Part shown: positions 31,395-40,285 of the stretch, one piece after another | Numbering within the stretch: position 1 is the stretch's first letter | Layout of the letters: each line of letters starts with the position of its first letter | Assembly (NCBI GenBank): GCA_022239325.1 | Contig: JAKOGP010000003.1 | Coordinates: forward strand, 1-64,000 | Direction of reading: 5' to 3' | From: Flavobacteriaceae bacterium LSUCC0859 | GTDB lineage: Bacteria > Bacteroidota > Bacteroidia > Flavobacteriales > Flavobacteriaceae | DNA length: 64,000 bases | Notes under the pieces: generated by a model | The model's database searches: none | What the model was told of the DNA's origin: nothing | Seen by the model: only the letters and a program-made list of their open reading frames with translations | Program-made: the position numbers and the translations under genes

Positions 31395-32099
31395 ATGGAA
31401 ACAGTGAATAAAAAGATTTTACTCGTAGAAGACGACCCCAATTTTGGTAGTATTTTAAAAGATTACTTAGTTATGAATGATTTTGATGTTGTTCTGGCTA
31501 AGAATGGTATGGAGGGGTTCGAAAAATTTAAAAAGGAAGATTTTGATGTTTGTATTTTAGATGTGATGATGCCTTACAAAGACGGCTTTACTTTAGCTAA
31601 GGAAATTAGAGAAAAGAACGAGCAGGTGCCCATTGTGTTTTTAACAGCTAAAACCATGAAAGAAGACGTTCTCGCTGGCTATAAGGCTGGGGCAGATGAC
31701 TATTTGAACAAGCCATTTGACTCAGAAGTACTATTATTGAAACTCAAAGCAATTCTTCAACGAAAATCTGTAGCTACACAGGCAGACAGTAAGCAATTTG
31801 AATTTACCATTGGAGATTTTAATTTAAACTCGAAACTTAGATTTTTGCAGTTTAAATCTGAAGAGCCTATAAAATTATCTCCTAAAGAAAATGAATTGCT
31901 GAGAATGTTATCACTTCATGAAAACGACCTCATGCCTAGGGAGCTTGCGCTTACTAAAATTTGGAGAGATGACAACTACTTTACCTCCAGAAGCATGGAT
32001 GTATATATTGCCAAATTGAGAAAGTATCTCAAGCAAGATCCCAATGTAGAAATTATTAATATACACGGGGAAGGTTTTAGATTGGTCATTAATTCCTAA
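31395..32099 (+). CDS. OmpR-family response regulator
   Basis: The 234-residue protein has a receiver domain with VEDDPNFG near residue 11, the phospho-acceptor aspartate in CILDVMMPYKDGF near residue 55, and the conserved lysine in YLNKPFDSEVLL near residue 105. A winged-helix DNA-binding domain follows (about residues 135-232, with LSPKENELLRML and RSMDVYIAKLRKYL). It is the partner of the upstream kinase and is RprY-like. A terminator lies 60 bases downstream, within the miaA 3' end. Confidence 0.94.
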   Translation: METVNKKILLVEDDPNFGSILKDYLVMNDFDVVLAKNGMEGFEKFKKEDFDVCILDVMMPYKDGFTLAKEIREKNEQVPIVFLTAKTMKEDVLAGYKAGADDYLNKPFDSEVLLLKLKAILQRKSVATQADSKQFEFTIGDFNLNSKLRFLQFKSEEPIKLSPKENELLRMLSLHENDLMPRELALTKIWRDDNYFTSRSMDVYIAKLRKYLKQDPNVEIINIHGEGFRLVINS

Positions 32100-32149
32100 G
32101 ATTAAAAGGAATCCTGTAGTTAAGCTACACTTGTACTAAAATTTTATTA

Positions 32150-33058
32150 CTATGGTAAAGAAGCCTCTAAATAATGGAGGCTTTTTTCTTTGGCTTCTGT
32201 GTAAGGCACCCAAATTACATCTGATTTTTTTCTATTCCAAGTACCCTGTCTTTTGGCAAAGCGCCTGCTGTTCTTTTTAATGTCTTCAATGGCTTCTGCT
32301 AGGCTAATTTGCCCTTCAAAAAAAGAAAAAAGCTCTTTGTATCCCACTGTGTTTAGTGCATTGAGGTTTTTGAATGGAAGCAGAGATAGGGCTTCCTCTT
32401 CTAAACCCATCTCTACCATGAGGTCTACTCTTTTATTTATTCGCTCGTATAAGACATCTCGCTCAGCTTCTATACCAATGGTGTGCACATTAAAAGGCCT
32501 TGAGGGTCTAGACCTATTCTGGAAACTACTAAAAGGCTTTCCAGATGCTTTATATACTTCTAAGGCTCTTATGACGCGTACTGGATTGTTTAAGTCTAGG
32601 GTTTTAAGCGAGTGAGGGTCTACCTGAGCCAATTCTTCTTGTAGTGATTTTAGTCCAAGACTTTGATACTGCTCATTTAATTGATTGCGAATTTCTGATT
32701 TCACATTTGGAAAATGATCTAATCCATGACAAACTGCGTCCGTATATAGTCCGCTACCACCCACCAATATGGCTATATCATGTTTTTGAAAATGATCTGT
32801 TAAAAATGAAATGGCTTCTTTTTCAAAGTCCCCCACATTGTAGGATTCGTGTATGCTCTTGTGCTGAATAAAATGGTGTGGTGCAGTAGCGAGTTCAGCG
32901 GGAGTAGGCACGGCTGTGCCTATAGTCATTTCTTTATAAAATTGTCTGGAGTCTGCAGAGAGAATAGGGGCTTTGAAGTGTCTGGAAATGGCTATGGCCA
33001 AACTTGTTTTGCCCACCGCCGTAGGACCTATGATAGATATGAGATGTTTTGGACTCAT
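32150..33058 (-). CDS. miaA: tRNA dimethylallyltransferase MiaA
   Basis: MiaA transfers a dimethylallyl group to A37 of tRNAs that read UNN codons. The P-loop ISIIGPTAVGKTSLA is near residue 8, the DSRQFYKEM motif near residue 35, and GGSGLYTDAV near residue 96. The start at 33058 overlaps the stop of the ion-channel gene as ATGA; an ATG at 33082 would lie inside that gene. The last codons contain the hairpin that ends the convergent two-component operon. Confidence 0.95.
   Translation of the reverse strand: MSPKHLISIIGPTAVGKTSLAIAISRHFKAPILSADSRQFYKEMTIGTAVPTPAELATAPHHFIQHKSIHESYNVGDFEKEAISFLTDHFQKHDIAILVGGSGLYTDAVCHGLDHFPNVKSEIRNQLNEQYQSLGLKSLQEELAQVDPHSLKTLDLNNPVRVIRALEVYKASGKPFSSFQNRSRPSRPFNVHTIGIEAERDVLYERINKRVDLMVEMGLEEEALSLLPFKNLNALNTVGYKELFSFFEGQISLAEAIEDIKKNSRRFAKRQGTWNRKKSDVIWVPYTEAKEKSLHYLEASLP
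32158..32187 (+). terminator. Terminator for the response-regulator operon, embedded in miaA
   Basis: AAGCCTC pairs with GAGGCTT across a nine-base loop, with six T residues after it on the plus strand. It lies in the last codons of the opposite-strand miaA gene, so this DNA serves both as coding sequence and as a terminator. Confidence 0.7.
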
Positions 33059-33873
33059 AGGCAATGACCACATTTGTAACAAAAGGAGGCCTGGTCGGAA
33101 TGTTTGTCTGCATTACAATTTTGGCAAACCTGTGTGTTGAGAGAAATCTCTTTCTTAGATTTATTAAAGGCTACTGTAACAATACCTGTGGGAACGGCTA
33201 TGATACCATACCCCAAAACCATGATTACAGAAGCCAGTAATTGCCCCAAAGGAGTTTGTGGAGCAATATCTCCATAGCCAACCGTAGTTAAGGTTACTAT
33301 AGTCCAGTAAATGCTTCTTGGAATGCTGGTAAATCCAGATTCATTGTCTTCAATGAGATACATAAGGGTACCCATAATAACACACAGAATGAGTACAAAA
33401 TAAATGAAAACTAAGATCTTATTTCTGGAGTCTTTAATGGCTTGCTTGAGCACGGAGGCTTCTCCTAAAAAACTAACTAATTTTAAAATTCTAAAAATCC
33501 GTAGCAATCTGAAAGCTCTTAGTGCTAAAAGAACTTGAGAACCCGCTAGTATGTATGACAGATACAGCGGGATTGTAGCTAGTAAATCTATAATTCCATA
33601 AAAGCTAAAAATGTATTTTTTTGGTTTCTCTATACATGCGATGCGAGCGATATATTCTACAGTAAAAAATAAGGTTACTGCCCATTCGAGTTTTAATAGA
33701 ATGTTGTGGTATTTAATATCTATGGAGGTTACACTCTCCATCATGACCAGAAGCACGCTAAATAAAATGAGAATAACCAGAAGTACGTCAAAAGCCTTTC
33801 CCATGGGGGTGTCTGCTTCATAAATGATTTCATGAAGTTTGTGCTTTATGCCTTTATGCTCAGAGGTTTTCAA
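33055..33873 (-). CDS. Voltage-gated-type potassium channel with C-terminal zinc ribbon
   Basis: The 272-residue protein has six membrane segments (about residues 27-220). An arginine-rich S4-like helix (ALRAFRLLRIFRILKL, near residue 113) and the potassium selectivity filter TLTTVGYGD near residue 194 are visible. The C-terminal tail has CQNCNADKHSDQASFCYKC, two CxxC pairs that look like a zinc ribbon. It likely conducts K+ across the inner membrane. The gene overlaps miaA by four bases. Confidence 0.9.
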   Translation of the reverse strand: MKTSEHKGIKHKLHEIIYEADTPMGKAFDVLLVILILFSVLLVMMESVTSIDIKYHNILLKLEWAVTLFFTVEYIARIACIEKPKKYIFSFYGIIDLLATIPLYLSYILAGSQVLLALRAFRLLRIFRILKLVSFLGEASVLKQAIKDSRNKILVFIYFVLILCVIMGTLMYLIEDNESGFTSIPRSIYWTIVTLTTVGYGDIAPQTPLGQLLASVIMVLGYGIIAVPTGIVTVAFNKSKKEISLNTQVCQNCNADKHSDQASFCYKCGHCL

Positions 33874-33991
33874 GGGTCTTGGACTTTAATTGTGGTGTTT
33901 TTTATTCAGGTCACGGATTTAATTCTTCCTTATGTTCTACAATAGGGAGATGCTTTTTTGTGTTTAAGGGTTTACCTTTAGGGTTTTTGTT

Positions 33992-35092
33992 TTATAAAGG
34001 CTCAAAGGCTAGGAGCTTTAAGGGTTTCTTTTCATGACTTTGAACCAGCAACTTTTTTAAAGGGCTTGTTTCTAGGACAGGGCTTAATAGTTGCTCTAAG
34101 ATAGTCATATTATTTATTTGGTACTGAAGCGCTACATAACCAATACCAACCAACTTGTTGTTTTTTATGAGAAAAACCCCTTTTTCAGATTCATTTCTCC
34201 CTTTGTCTATCATGACACCATTTTGAAAAGGATAGCTTAAGCCATTGGAGGCTTGAAGCATTTTTTTGGAGGGAATTCTATTGTATTTGGGCCTGAATTT
34301 AACCAATGCCAGTTGCATTTTTAGTTGGGCCATCAATAAGGTTCCACATTTTACTACCTTTATTTTTCTCATTTTTTTATTCACACTTTTAGCTACGCTA
34401 GTTTGTTTTGTGAACAATTGGGTGATGTCTTTTTTAAGCAGGTCGCTCGCCAGAGTGTAAATAATTTGATCTTCTTTATCTAAAAAATGAACTATCCCTG
34501 TCTCATTGGGGATTTGCTCAATGAGTTCTACTTGTTTATGGGTCAGAATACCTGTGTGTGCAGAGCGTGTTATTTCAGAAATACTCTTGTGATCCTCTTC
34601 TTTAGTGAGAAGTAATTTAAATAATTCAAGGGTAGCTAAAGCGTCTCCATTGGCTCTGTGCCTATTACTTACCGGAATCCCTAAAGCTCTCACTAGCTTC
34701 CCAAGACTATAAGACTCCATGTCTGGGATAAGTTTTTTAGAGAGATCTACGGTGCAGAGTGTTTTTCTTTGAAAGTCATAGCCCAATCTGTCATACTCTG
34801 TTTTTAGTATTCGGTAGTCAAAGGGAGCGTTATGAGCCACCAAAATGCAATCTTCTGTAATTTCTATGATGCGTTTGGCTACTTCGTGAAATTTGGGTGC
34901 AGTAGCCACCATTTTATTGTTAATTCCGGTCAATTTAACTACAAAAGACTGTATTTCTTTTTCCGGATTTACCAGACTTATAAACTGATCCGTAACACGC
35001 TCTCCGTCAAACTGATGAATGGCAATTTCCGTAATTCCCTCTTCATTGAACTTTCCACCTGTAGTTTCTATATCTAATATGGCATATTTCAT
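33992..35092 (-). CDS. DnaQ-type 3'-5' exonuclease fused to a degenerate GIY-YIG domain
   Basis: The N-terminal domain (about residues 1-165) is a DEDDh exonuclease like the proofreading subunit of DNA polymerase III, with Asp7/Glu9 (AILDIETTGG), Asp92 (HNAPFDY), His145 and Asp150 (HRANGDA). Residues 199-272 follow the outline of a GIY-YIG (UvrC/Cho-like) nuclease and end in the family's RPKYNR, but the motif residues read GIV and YTL and the catalytic glutamate is not seen. About 95 further residues follow. It is the last gene of a four-gene operon. Similar fusions in Bacteroidota normally carry a full GIY-YIG motif. Confidence 0.8.
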   Translation of the reverse strand: MKYAILDIETTGGKFNEEGITEIAIHQFDGERVTDQFISLVNPEKEIQSFVVKLTGINNKMVATAPKFHEVAKRIIEITEDCILVAHNAPFDYRILKTEYDRLGYDFQRKTLCTVDLSKKLIPDMESYSLGKLVRALGIPVSNRHRANGDALATLELFKLLLTKEEDHKSISEITRSAHTGILTHKQVELIEQIPNETGIVHFLDKEDQIIYTLASDLLKKDITQLFTKQTSVAKSVNKKMRKIKVVKCGTLLMAQLKMQLALVKFRPKYNRIPSKKMLQASNGLSYPFQNGVMIDKGRNESEKGVFLIKNNKLVGIGYVALQYQINNMTILEQLLSPVLETSPLKKLLVQSHEKKPLKLLAFEPL

Positions 35093-35094
35093 AG

Positions 35095-35748
35095 CTAGTT
35101 TCTACTTCCAAAGATAAGACTCCCCACTCTAATCATGTTACTCCCTTGTGCAATGGCTTCTGGATAATCTCCACTCATACCCATAGACAATACTTCAAAA
35201 TTTGAACCCTGGCTACAGCACCAATCATAAAGTTTTTTAAGCCCCTTAAACTCGCTACTTATCTGACGCTTATCTTTTGTAAAACTAGCCATGCCCATGA
35301 GTCCTTTAATCTGTAGGTTGCTGAAATTTTCAAATGATTTCTCTCTAATAAAAGCCTCTATTTCTGAGGCTGAAAAGCCAAACTTAGTTTCCTCTGTGGC
35401 AATGTGAACTTGAAGGAGACAGCTAATGACCCTGTTGTTTTTTTCTGCTTGCTTTTGGAGCTCTGTGAGTACTTTTATACGATCTACTCCGTGTACTAAG
35501 CTAACAAAAGGGGCCATATATTTTATCTTATTGGTTTGAATATGTCCAATCATATGCCACTCTATATCTTTGGGAAGCTGCTCCCATTTTTGAGCCATCT
35601 CTTGGATTTTATTTTCACCAAAAACTCTTTGGCCCGCCTGGTATGCAGCTTCAATGTCGGCCACCGGCTTGGTTTTAGAAACGGCGACCAAACTCACATG
35701 TGGCGCTAATTGTTTTTTTATGGAATGTAATTGATTTAAAATAGACAT
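35095..35748 (-). CDS. YggS family PLP-binding protein
   Basis: This 217-residue protein is the PLP homeostasis factor family (YggS/PLPBP). The cofactor lysine lies in LVAVSKTKPVADI near residue 25. IGHIQTNKIKYM near residue 67 and the phosphate-binding LSMGMSGDYPEAI near residue 186 are also present. It has no known catalytic reaction; it buffers pyridoxal phosphate. It sits between the hydroxyacyl-CoA dehydrogenase gene (5-base gap) and the exonuclease gene (2-base gap). Confidence 0.94.
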   Translation of the reverse strand: MSILNQLHSIKKQLAPHVSLVAVSKTKPVADIEAAYQAGQRVFGENKIQEMAQKWEQLPKDIEWHMIGHIQTNKIKYMAPFVSLVHGVDRIKVLTELQKQAEKNNRVISCLLQVHIATEETKFGFSASEIEAFIREKSFENFSNLQIKGLMGMASFTKDKRQISSEFKGLKKLYDWCCSQGSNFEVLSMGMSGDYPEAIAQGSNMIRVGSLIFGSRN

Positions 35749-35753
35749 AGTTG

Positions 35754-36644
35754 CTAAAAATTTTGAAGGGCTGTTGGATTTTTAGCGTCTGAGTAGTCAT
35801 AAAATCCACGACCACTTTTTATTCCCAGATGACCAGCTGTGACCAAATTAACCAGTAGGGGTGAGGGGGCGTATTTTGGATTTTTAAAACCTTCATGCAT
35901 GACGTTTAAAATAGATAAACAGACGTCTAAACCAATAAAATCTGCTAGCTGTAAGGGGCCCATTGGATGTCTCATGCCTCCTTTCATAATGGCGTCTATT
36001 CCTGCTACGTCTCCAATGCCTTGAAAAAGTGTTTCTATGGCCTCATTAATCATGGGCATGAGTATTCTATTAGCTATAAAGCCTGGATAATCTTTTGCCA
36101 CAACAGCTTCTTTCCCTATTTGCTCTGTGAGTTGTACTATTTTTTCTAAGCATTCTTTTGAGGTATTTGCTCCTCGGATTACCTCTACCAAAGTCATTAG
36201 CGGCACCGGATTCATGAAATGCATTCCTATGACACGATCTGGCTTTGAGGTTTGGCTAGCTAGACTGCTAATAGAAATAGATGAGGTGTTAGAAGCGAGG
36301 ATAATTTCTGGAGCACTTAATCTATCTATTTCTCTAAAAATATGCAACTTAGCTTCTTTGTCTTCACTAATGGCTTCAATCACTAAATCTGAATTTTTAA
36401 GCCCCTCTGAAAGGTCTGTGTAAGTGCTTATCTGATTTAAAATAGCGGGTATATGCGCCGTCTCTATAAGACTTTTTTGTGCCTGTCTATGTAGGTTTTT
36501 CTCTATGGTTTTTTTTGCATTGGATAGGCTGTATTCTTCTCGGTCTACTAAGGCTACCTTAAAACCGTATTGCGCAAATACATGAGCAATCCCATTTCCC
36601 ATGGTGCCTGCACCAATAATGGATATTTGTGTTATTTTTTTCAT
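35754..36644 (-). CDS. 3-hydroxyacyl-CoA (3-hydroxybutyryl-CoA type) dehydrogenase
   Basis: The 296-residue enzyme oxidises 3-hydroxyacyl-CoA with NAD. The Rossmann loop IIGAGTMGNGIAHVFA is near residue 9, the catalytic histidine lies in VIGMHFMNPVPLM near residue 138, and the C-terminal domain has GFIANRILMPMINEA near residue 186. The size fits the short, single-function type. It starts within the last base of the preceding Gfo/Idh gene. Confidence 0.93.
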   Translation of the reverse strand: MKKITQISIIGAGTMGNGIAHVFAQYGFKVALVDREEYSLSNAKKTIEKNLHRQAQKSLIETAHIPAILNQISTYTDLSEGLKNSDLVIEAISEDKEAKLHIFREIDRLSAPEIILASNTSSISISSLASQTSKPDRVIGMHFMNPVPLMTLVEVIRGANTSKECLEKIVQLTEQIGKEAVVAKDYPGFIANRILMPMINEAIETLFQGIGDVAGIDAIMKGGMRHPMGPLQLADFIGLDVCLSILNVMHEGFKNPKYAPSPLLVNLVTAGHLGIKSGRGFYDYSDAKNPTALQNF

Positions 36645-37603
36645 TAGAAAGATTGAATGATTTTTTGTGCAATCTCCAAGGCTTTAGCGCCTTGGCTCAA
36701 TGAGACAACAGGGGTTGTTTGGTTTTCGATGGATAAGGCAAAACTCTCGAGCTCATCTAATATAGCGTTGTTGGGCGATATATTTGGATTTTCGAAATAG
36801 ATCTGTTTTTTCTCACCTTCTGCGTTCTGGAGAATCATGTCAAATGCTCCTGACTGCTCGGGAGCGTCTTTCATTTTAACCACCTCTGTAGTTTTTTCTA
36901 AAAAATCTACAGAGATATAAGCGTCTTTTTGAAAAAATCTAGATTTTCGCATATTTTTCATAGAAATCCTACTAGCCGTCAAATTAGCTACGCAGCCATT
37001 TTCAAAGACAATTCTGGCGTTGGCAATATCTGGAGAACTACTAATGACGGCAATACCACTCGCATGAATTTCCTTAACTTCAGAGGGAACAACGGATAAA
37101 ATAATGTCAATATCATGGATCATGAGATCTAAAACTACAGGAACATCCGTACCTCTTGGATTAAACTCTGCCAATCTATGTGTTTCTATGAACATAGGGT
37201 TATCAATAGCGTTTCTGGCTGCTATAAATGCTGGATTAAATCGCTCTACATGACCTACTTGGCCCATTACCTGATGTTCTTGTGATAGTTTTATTAGGGC
37301 TTCTGCCTCTTCTAAAGTATTGGTGATAGGTTTTTCTATAAATACATGTTTCCCTCTTTTAATTGCTTTTTCAGCCACATCAAAATGGGAGAGGGTAGGG
37401 GTAACTATATCTACCACATCTGCAGCTTCTATTAAGGCTTCAATAGATTCAAAATAAGGATATTGAAGCTTCTGGCTCAATTCCTGAGCTGCTTCCTTGT
37501 CTGGATCATAAAAACCAACCAACTCGTATTTTTCTGATTGCTGGGCCAACTTGAGGTGAATTTTACCAAGGTGTCCAGCTCCTAATACTCCAATTTTAAG
37601 CAT
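36644..37603 (-). CDS. Gfo/Idh/MocA family oxidoreductase
   Basis: The 319-residue protein has an N-terminal NAD(P)-binding loop (IGVLGAGHLGKIHL, near residue 4) and the family motif HVFIEKPITNTLEEAE near residue 90, whose EKP lysine is commonly catalytic. The substrate is unknown. It is the first gene of an operon with the hydroxyacyl-CoA dehydrogenase, YggS and exonuclease genes, and a -7 box lies 18-25 bases upstream. Confidence 0.9.
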   Translation of the reverse strand: MLKIGVLGAGHLGKIHLKLAQQSEKYELVGFYDPDKEAAQELSQKLQYPYFESIEALIEAADVVDIVTPTLSHFDVAEKAIKRGKHVFIEKPITNTLEEAEALIKLSQEHQVMGQVGHVERFNPAFIAARNAIDNPMFIETHRLAEFNPRGTDVPVVLDLMIHDIDIILSVVPSEVKEIHASGIAVISSSPDIANARIVFENGCVANLTASRISMKNMRKSRFFQKDAYISVDFLEKTTEVVKMKDAPEQSGAFDMILQNAEGEKKQIYFENPNISPNNAILDELESFALSIENQTTPVVSLSQGAKALEIAQKIIQSF

Positions 37604-37620
37604 ATAATATATGTTTTAAG

Positions 37621-37628
37621 CAAAAATA
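37621..37628 (-). promoter_or_regulatory. Predicted promoter of the Gfo/Idh operon, -7 box
   Basis: The minus strand reads TATTTTTG, matching TAnnTTTG, with a leader of about 12 bases before the ATG at 37603. Confidence 0.5.
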
Positions 37629-37710
37629 AGGATATGTGGGCATTCTTTTTGTATAAATTCCAAGGAATCATTTTTTGAGTTTACATATCTTAGTGTTTTA
37701 AAAAGCTACA

Positions 37711-38352
37711 GTGAACAATACGTCAAAACATCAGGGTTTGCGCAATAGGTTAGCAGCAGAACTCGCTGAGAAGGGAATTGAGCAGGAGGCTGTTTTAAAA
37801 GCTATTAAGACAGTGCCTAGGCATTTGTTTTTAGATTCTAGTTTTGAATCGCATGCCTACCAAAACAAAGCCTTTCCCATTGGAGCAGATCAGACTATTT
37901 CTCACCCGTATACTGTAGCCTTCCAAACAGAACTTTTGGGGGTATCACCTGGGGACAAAATACTAGAAATAGGCACTGGAAGCGGATACCAAACAGCTGT
38001 TTTACTGGTGTTAAAGGCGCAGGTATATACCCTGGAACGCCAATTAGAGCTATTTAAAAAAACACAATCATTCTTTAAAAAGACGGGGTATTTTCCTAAA
38101 AAACATGTCTTTGGTGACGGATATTTGGGCCTTCCGGAGCATGCACCTTATGACGGAATTGTAGTTACTGCAGGTGCCCCATTTGTGCCAAAGCCTCTTT
38201 TGGAACAGCTTAAGATTGGAGGTCGTTTGGTTATTCCTTTGGGAGACTCTGAGCAGGAAATGACCTTATATACAAGAACCGCCGCTCATAGTTTTGAACG
38301 TAAAACCTATGGTTCTTTTAAATTTGTCCCTCTTTTAGAGAAAAAAAATTAA
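37711..38352 (+). CDS. pcm: Protein-L-isoaspartate O-methyltransferase
   Basis: Pcm methylates isoaspartyl residues in aged proteins so that they can be repaired. The family signature FPIGADQTISHPYTVAFQTELL is near residue 51 and the SAM-binding loop ILEIGTGSGYQTAVL near residue 85. The start is GTG at 37711: an in-frame TAA lies 12 bases upstream and no ATG intervenes. The 213-residue length is normal. Confidence 0.94.
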   Translation: MNNTSKHQGLRNRLAAELAEKGIEQEAVLKAIKTVPRHLFLDSSFESHAYQNKAFPIGADQTISHPYTVAFQTELLGVSPGDKILEIGTGSGYQTAVLLVLKAQVYTLERQLELFKKTQSFFKKTGYFPKKHVFGDGYLGLPEHAPYDGIVVTAGAPFVPKPLLEQLKIGGRLVIPLGDSEQEMTLYTRTAAHSFERKTYGSFKFVPLLEKKN

Positions 38353-38418
38353 AACTTACTTTTTAGCATTTCATTTCAGGCTTACACCATTACACTTCTT
38401 TAAATAGTGTCTACTGTT

Positions 38419-39798
38419 CTAATAAAAAAAACCAAATACAAATCCCTTGGAATAGGTCTTGTCGTAATAAGACTGTACATAGTCTATTCTTAAGCTGCTC
38501 TTTTTATCGAGTCTAATTTTCCCTAATCCAACACCCAATTCCTGGTATGGACTTTTTGAAGAAACGGCTAAGCGTTTGTAACTTACCACAAGCTCCCAAT
38601 TAAATTCGCTGAGGATAGGTATGTATTTTATGAGTTGACCTTGAAAATTATGCTCCAGATGTAGGGTGGCAAATGAGCTGTCTGTACTGAGCATATAATA
38701 GGGGAGTAGATGAAAAACTTCTAAATAGGGTCCTCTCACTACTAGGGTTTCATTGCCATTAAAATGTTTGAAATCTACAAAAGGGATTTCTTTTGTTTTT
38801 AGAAAAGTACCCAGCATAACAAAGGACCTAAATTGGCCTAAGTTAGGAATTTGAAGTTGTTGTCTGTGTTGTGCTATAGCTAATGTAGATCTTCCATAAT
38901 TTTGGGTATTTTCACCCCTATTTTGAAGATTTTGAACGGAGAAAGGCAGCCTTGTTTTAAGTCCTAATAAGCTACTGTGAGAGGAGCTATATTTCTGAGT
39001 TGTGCTTTTATTCTCTTTGCTTCTTTTAGCATATTGAAAATAAACATCATGGGTAAACTGAGAATAGGTGAGGAAAGATGTTTGCTCTTTGTTCTTTGGA
39101 AATAGAGGATGGTTGGAGGTGTAATTTTTTTTGGAATTATCAAAGAGAACAAAATCACTCCTGTTTTTTAAAGGGCTGTTTCTCTCCAGACCTAGGGTGT
39201 TTTTAATTTGAATTTGTCCGTTTTTGGTATTTTTTTTGAAAAAATGGGACCCTTTGAGAAAATCGCTTTGATAGAATTTCGCCACATTATTTTCGTACAA
39301 AAGGCTTGCGTATGTGTTGGCTCTTGGAACAATAGCTGGGCTATTGTTAAATTGCTTTATCTCTTGTCCAAAATTAAAAAATAAAGAATGAGAAGTGCTA
39401 GCTCGGTACCAAAAGGACATTTGAGGTCTGAGTACCCCCTCTTTAAATCCGTAGTTTATTTTTCCTCTTAAAATCCACTGAGAATTAATTTTATAGTCTG
39501 TAATGAGGCTGGTTTCAAAGCCCTGAACCGTATTAAAATTTGTGGTCTGCCACAAAGGGGTAGTAACCAAGTCATTTTGAGCCAATTTGAAGTGTGGTTT
39601 TGTCCAAGCTCCTCCAATTACCCATAGATCAGAAGTATTGGTTTGTGTGCTGTCAAAAGCATGAGCAGGGAGTAGGGTACTATATTCTGATTTCCAGTGA
39701 TAATCTGGAGAAATAATTTCTGGAATTTTTTGTGCTTTAAGTGCTAGAGTACTTAAAAAGCAAACAAAAACTAGGGCAGCTTTAATATGCTTATACAT
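38419..39798 (-). CDS. Exported outer-membrane beta-barrel-like protein (short DUF5686-like)
   Basis: The 459-residue protein has a signal peptide (cleavage near ALKAQ, residue 22) and then alternating aromatic and polar strands typical of outer-membrane barrels. The last 120 residues (for example PFVDFKHFNGNETL near residue 340, LPYYMLSTDSSFATLHLEHN near residue 363, and a final LRIDYVQSYY) resemble the C-terminal barrel of DUF5686 proteins, which usually exceed 800 residues and begin with a carboxypeptidase-regulatory-like domain absent here. Its ATG follows the smpB stop with no gap. Confidence 0.62.
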   Translation of the reverse strand: MYKHIKAALVFVCFLSTLALKAQKIPEIISPDYHWKSEYSTLLPAHAFDSTQTNTSDLWVIGGAWTKPHFKLAQNDLVTTPLWQTTNFNTVQGFETSLITDYKINSQWILRGKINYGFKEGVLRPQMSFWYRASTSHSLFFNFGQEIKQFNNSPAIVPRANTYASLLYENNVAKFYQSDFLKGSHFFKKNTKNGQIQIKNTLGLERNSPLKNRSDFVLFDNSKKNYTSNHPLFPKNKEQTSFLTYSQFTHDVYFQYAKRSKENKSTTQKYSSSHSSLLGLKTRLPFSVQNLQNRGENTQNYGRSTLAIAQHRQQLQIPNLGQFRSFVMLGTFLKTKEIPFVDFKHFNGNETLVVRGPYLEVFHLLPYYMLSTDSSFATLHLEHNFQGQLIKYIPILSEFNWELVVSYKRLAVSSKSPYQELGVGLGKIRLDKKSSLRIDYVQSYYDKTYSKGFVFGFFY

Positions 39799-40260
39799 TT
39801 AAGCGTTAAAGTTTTTCTTAATTCTTGCTAAGTCTTTTTTGCTGTCCCTTTCTTTTATAGCCTCTCTTTTGTCGTATAGTTTCTTTCCTTTAGCTAAGGC
39901 AATGCTCAGTTTTGCAAATCCCTTGTCTGTGATATACATCTGGAGTGGAACAATGGTTAGGCCAGTGTTCTTTACTTCTTTATGGAGTTTTGCTAGCTCT
40001 TTTTTCTGTAACAGTAATTTTCTGACTGCTTTTGGTTTGTGGTTGTAGTGGCTCCCGTGGCTATACTCGTCTATCTGCATGTTTACGATAAATAATTCAC
40101 CACGTTCATTAAATTCACAAAAACTCTCCGTGATTTGAGCTTTTCCCAAACGGATAGATTTAATCTCAGTGCCACCGAGAACAATACCAGCCTGGTATTG
40201 TTCAATGAGCTCATATTCAAATCTGGCTCGTTTGTTTCGAATGTTTATCTTCTGTTGCAT
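39799..40260 (-). CDS. smpB: SsrA-binding protein SmpB
   Basis: SmpB delivers tmRNA to stalled ribosomes. The 153-residue protein has the core KINIRNKRARFEYELIEQYQAGIVL at its start, GTEIKSIRLGKA near residue 30, and the basic C-terminal tail GKKLYDKREAIKERD near residue 125. It lies in an operon with tetR and sixA upstream and the barrel protein downstream. The tmRNA gene itself was not found in this window. Confidence 0.96.
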   Translation of the reverse strand: MQQKINIRNKRARFEYELIEQYQAGIVLGGTEIKSIRLGKAQITESFCEFNERGELFIVNMQIDEYSHGSHYNHKPKAVRKLLLQKKELAKLHKEVKNTGLTIVPLQMYITDKGFAKLSIALAKGKKLYDKREAIKERDSKKDLARIKKNFNA

Positions 40261-40285
40261 GGCTGCAAAAATAAGCTTCTTAGAG

